A stretch of 64,000 nt of DNA from Pirellulaceae bacterium (lineage in GTDB: Bacteria; Planctomycetota; Planctomycetia; Pirellulales; Pirellulaceae): the NCBI GenBank assembly GCA_020852965.1, contig JADYZV010000003.1:1-64000 (forward strand), written 5' to 3'. Of the stretch, positions 62,258-64,000 are shown piece by piece (the first letter of the stretch is position 1; each line of letters opens with the position of its first letter). The position numbers were made by a program, and so were the translations under genes. The notes beneath the pieces were generated by a model. It had not been told where the DNA came from. It searched no databases and was given only the letters and a program-made list of their open reading frames with translations.

Positions 62258-63217
62258 GTGACCAACGTCAATGAACTTTCCAAACGTATTATCGGCAATG
62301 TCGAAAAGGTCATCGTCGGCAAACGCAAACAATTGATATTGTCGCTGGTCTCCTGGTTGGCCGGCGGACACATCCTGCTCGAAGATGTTCCAGGCGTCGC
62401 CAAGACCATGCTGGCTCGCGCTCTGGCGCGTAGTATCGGCTGCTCGTTCAAGCGCGTTCAATGTACGCCCGACCTTCTTCCTACCGATATCACCGGTGCC
62501 TCCGTCTTCAATCCCAAACAAGTCCAATTCGAGTTTCGCCCCGGCCCTGTATTCACGCAGATTCTATTGGCTGATGAAATCAATCGCGCCACTCCACGCA
62601 GCCAAGCCGCCTTGCTGGAAGCTATGGCCGAAGCTCGCGTCAGCGTCGACGGTGTGACCCATGTTCTGGAACAACCCTTTCTGGTCATCGCCACTCAGAA
62701 TCCCATCGATCACGAAGGGACGTTTCCATTGCCCGAAGCACAGCTCGATCGATTCCTAATGAAGTTTTCGCTCGGCTATCCATCGATCGAGGAAGAGATG
62801 CGAATGCTCGAACTGCTGCAACATGCACATCCAATCGATAGCTTGCAACCGGTCGCCAGCGCAGCCGATATGCTCGCAGCCCAAAACACCGTTCGCGACG
62901 TCTATGTCGATCCCAAAGTGCAGCTCTATATTTTGCAAATTGTTCACGGTTCGCGGCATCACGAAGCCTTAGCCCTGGGTGGTAGCCCTCGCGCATCAAT
63001 TGCGCTCTACCGCAGCTCGCAGGCCATGGCCGCCGTACTCGGAAGAAACTATGTCCTCCCCGACGACATCAAGAAGCTGGTCAATGCCGTTATGGGACAT
63101 AGGCTCATTCTCCATCCCGAAAGCCGCCTGCGCAAGATCACGGCGGAACAGGTGCTCGATGAAATCGTAGCTGAGGTTGCCCTCCCCTCCATCCAACCCG
63201 CCAATCCCAATTCCTAG
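62258..63217 (+). CDS. MoxR-family AAA+ ATPase
   Basis: 319 residues, GTG start. Walker A is the atypical D-V-P-G-V-A-K-T typical of MoxR, followed by L-A-D-E-I-N-R-A (Walker B), Q-N-P-I-D-H-E-G-T (sensor 1) and the conserved G-R-N-Y-V-L-P-D-D-I-K-K lid segment. MoxR ATPases act as chaperones that help insert cofactors or metal ions into, or assemble, partner complexes, often with a DUF58/VWA gene next. The gene that follows here runs off the window, so the partner is not certain. Confidence 0.93.
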   Translation: MTNVNELSKRIIGNVEKVIVGKRKQLILSLVSWLAGGHILLEDVPGVAKTMLARALARSIGCSFKRVQCTPDLLPTDITGASVFNPKQVQFEFRPGPVFTQILLADEINRATPRSQAALLEAMAEARVSVDGVTHVLEQPFLVIATQNPIDHEGTFPLPEAQLDRFLMKFSLGYPSIEEEMRMLELLQHAHPIDSLQPVASAADMLAAQNTVRDVYVDPKVQLYILQIVHGSRHHEALALGGSPRASIALYRSSQAMAAVLGRNYVLPDDIKKLVNAVMGHRLILHPESRLRKITAEQVLDEIVAEVALPSIQPANPNS

Positions 63218-63593
63218 CGAATCCACTTCCTCACTCAAGCTGTCGTTCGAGCTCCCAAGTAGCAGGCACTCTCGGCGTGCCTTTGCCCAAAACCAACGTC
63301 GAGTTCGAGCGTCGACGCTTGACCGAAGAGTACTCGAACCTTCGGCCACGCCCTTCAATTCAAGTGTTTCCTTTTCACTGTTCGGAATGCGTTTTGTTGC
63401 TTTTTCGCAACATCTCCTCACCGGTCTCCCACCGCGCGCGATCGTCTCGCATTTCTCTAAGTATTGCACCAAGAACACTTTGCGATTTGCTAACGCCACC
63501 TCTTGGAAGCCACAATTCTCCCAGCGGCCCGGCACTTGCATGCTCGCCTGCCATTCTCTCACAATTGCGACCGCTAAACGAGATTCCCGATTG
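63218..63593. other. gap between the MoxR gene and the partial downstream gene
   Basis: Short frames cross it, including one at 63277-63594 that overlaps the next gene by one base (TGATG), but none has a family resemblance or a good ribosome site. I do not call a gene. There is no terminator, so readthrough from the MoxR gene is likely. Confidence 0.45.
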
Positions 63594-64000
63594 ATGCACG
63601 CTATCGACCTTGCCGAATTGGCCAGCACGTTTGTCCGCATGGCGGCCCCACTCACCAACCTGCGGTTGCCCCCGCGGCGCTCTGCCGCTCAACAACTATG
63701 GCTTACCGCGCGCTACCGACAAGAGAATTGGTTGCACGATTTGGCCCAGCATCGCGATGCTATAGCCCGACCTGGAACCAGTCGCAGAACTCGGCTGTGG
63801 GCCGACATCATTCCGGTCATTGAAGAAGTACTCTTGTCAGAACCGCTGTCGCGTGCCGTCGCCTATTTGGCCAGTCTCTGGGATAGCCGGCGCATCGACA
63901 ACGAACTGGCACCACTCGCACTCAGTACGCTGGCTGCACATATCGAAGCTAGAAATCGCTGTTTGCACTTGATCGTTTTTGGACAAGGGCTCGCCGTCGA
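63594..64000 (+). CDS. partial conserved protein of unknown function, runs off the window
   Basis: The frame starts at ATG 63594 and stays open for 135 codons to the right edge. It includes I-I-P-V-I-E-E-V-L-L-S-E-P-L-S-R-A, A-Y-L-A-S-L-W-D-S-R-R-I-D-N-E-L and L-S-T-L-A-A-H-I-E-A-R-N-R-C. The segments look like a conserved helical protein I associate with planctomycetes, but I cannot name it. It is downstream of the MoxR ATPase and could be part of its operon. The end is missing, so length and C-terminal domain are unknown. Confidence 0.65.
   Translation, partial: MHAIDLAELASTFVRMAAPLTNLRLPPRRSAAQQLWLTARYRQENWLHDLAQHRDAIARPGTSRRTRLWADIIPVIEEVLLSEPLSRAVAYLASLWDSRRIDNELAPLALSTLAAHIEARNRCLHLIVFGQGLAV

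Noticed and set aside
63277-63594. 105-residue frame touching the last gene
   Set aside because: The TGATG junction looks like coupling, but the sequence has no family resemblance, and no ribosome site is seen.
1-64000. tRNA or rRNA genes
   Set aside because: I looked for T-arm-like GGTTCGA patterns and found only matches within coding sequence with no cloverleaf context. A tRNAscan run would be decisive.

Overview
The window looks like a chromosome segment of a planctomycete, most likely of the Pirellulaceae (Rhodopirellula-like). The case rests on several lineage markers seen together: a BBP7-type outer-membrane barrel protein, a very large SdrD-B/DUF11 exported protein with the planctomycete-style N-terminal E-x-R-R-L-M-A-G motif, two Ser/Thr kinases (one paired with an ECF-type sigma factor), an mtEFG1/spdEFG1-like EF-G, and many exported PDZ, TPR and PQQ-propeller proteins. 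Base composition is moderate and quite even. I see no prophage, transposase, CRISPR array, rRNA or tRNA.

Layout. 1-3.3 kb: a minus-strand sufR-sufC-sufB iron-sulfur assembly operon with a recognisable promoter and operator. 3.7-9.1 kb: an exported PQQ propeller protein, LemA plus an HtpX-like M48 protease, and two small genes (HEAT-repeat and unknown). 9.6-12.4 kb: an NtrB/NtrC-like two-component pair. 12.5-15.5 kb: two convergent exported TPR proteins. 15.8-18.1 kb: nrfH-nrfA for ammonifying nitrite reduction, followed by a remnant of an amidohydrolase gene. 18.6-23.6 kb: a PilT-like ATPase, EF-G and PurQ. 23.8-29.8 kb: BBP7 and the 1416-residue DUF11/SdrD protein. 29.8-37.3 kb: YgfZ-like protein, an exported sulfatase-tail-like protein, an APH-fold kinase, a zinc ribbon/TerB protein, a UVR-motif protein, PanD and a tandem GNAT protein. 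37.4-41.5 kb: two exported PDZ proteins and MutY. 41.7-48.9 kb: an alginate-export-type barrel, FmdB, NAD(P)HX epimerase, a DacZ-like diadenylate cyclase, an amidohydrolase, a DUF2203 protein and an exported Pro/Thr/Gln-rich protein. 49.1-54.9 kb: redoxin lipoprotein plus Ser/Thr kinase, the primary sigma factor, and a membrane NTF2-like protein. 55-64 kb: TIM-barrel isomerase, ECF sigma plus kinase, glycosyltransferase, NMT1-like lipoprotein, Tat-exported Gfo/Idh/MocA oxidoreductase, MoxR ATPase and a gene running off the end.

The most unusual layer is the repeat content. A REP-like hairpin (core CCGACG-GCGGAG-CGTCGG, often headed by GTAG or GTGG) recurs singly and in short tandem arrays with periods of 30, 39 and 41 bp. 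One array lies in frame inside the GNAT gene. Another forms an open frame continuous with purQ. Several copies abut stop codons. A second GTAG-headed hairpin family lies upstream of the HtpX-like gene. Two longer palindromic elements of about 128-132 bp, resembling MITEs, are also dispersed. No REP-associated (RAYT) transposase lies in this window, so any mobilising enzyme would have to be elsewhere.

Most genes are ordinary housekeeping or cell-envelope functions. The best candidates for something new are the protein-coding REP array, the SufR-type operator overlapping the suf promoter, the redoxin/kinase operon, the DPF/NPF-tailed propeller protein, and a hairpin pair with a GCAA loop before the BBP7 gene.
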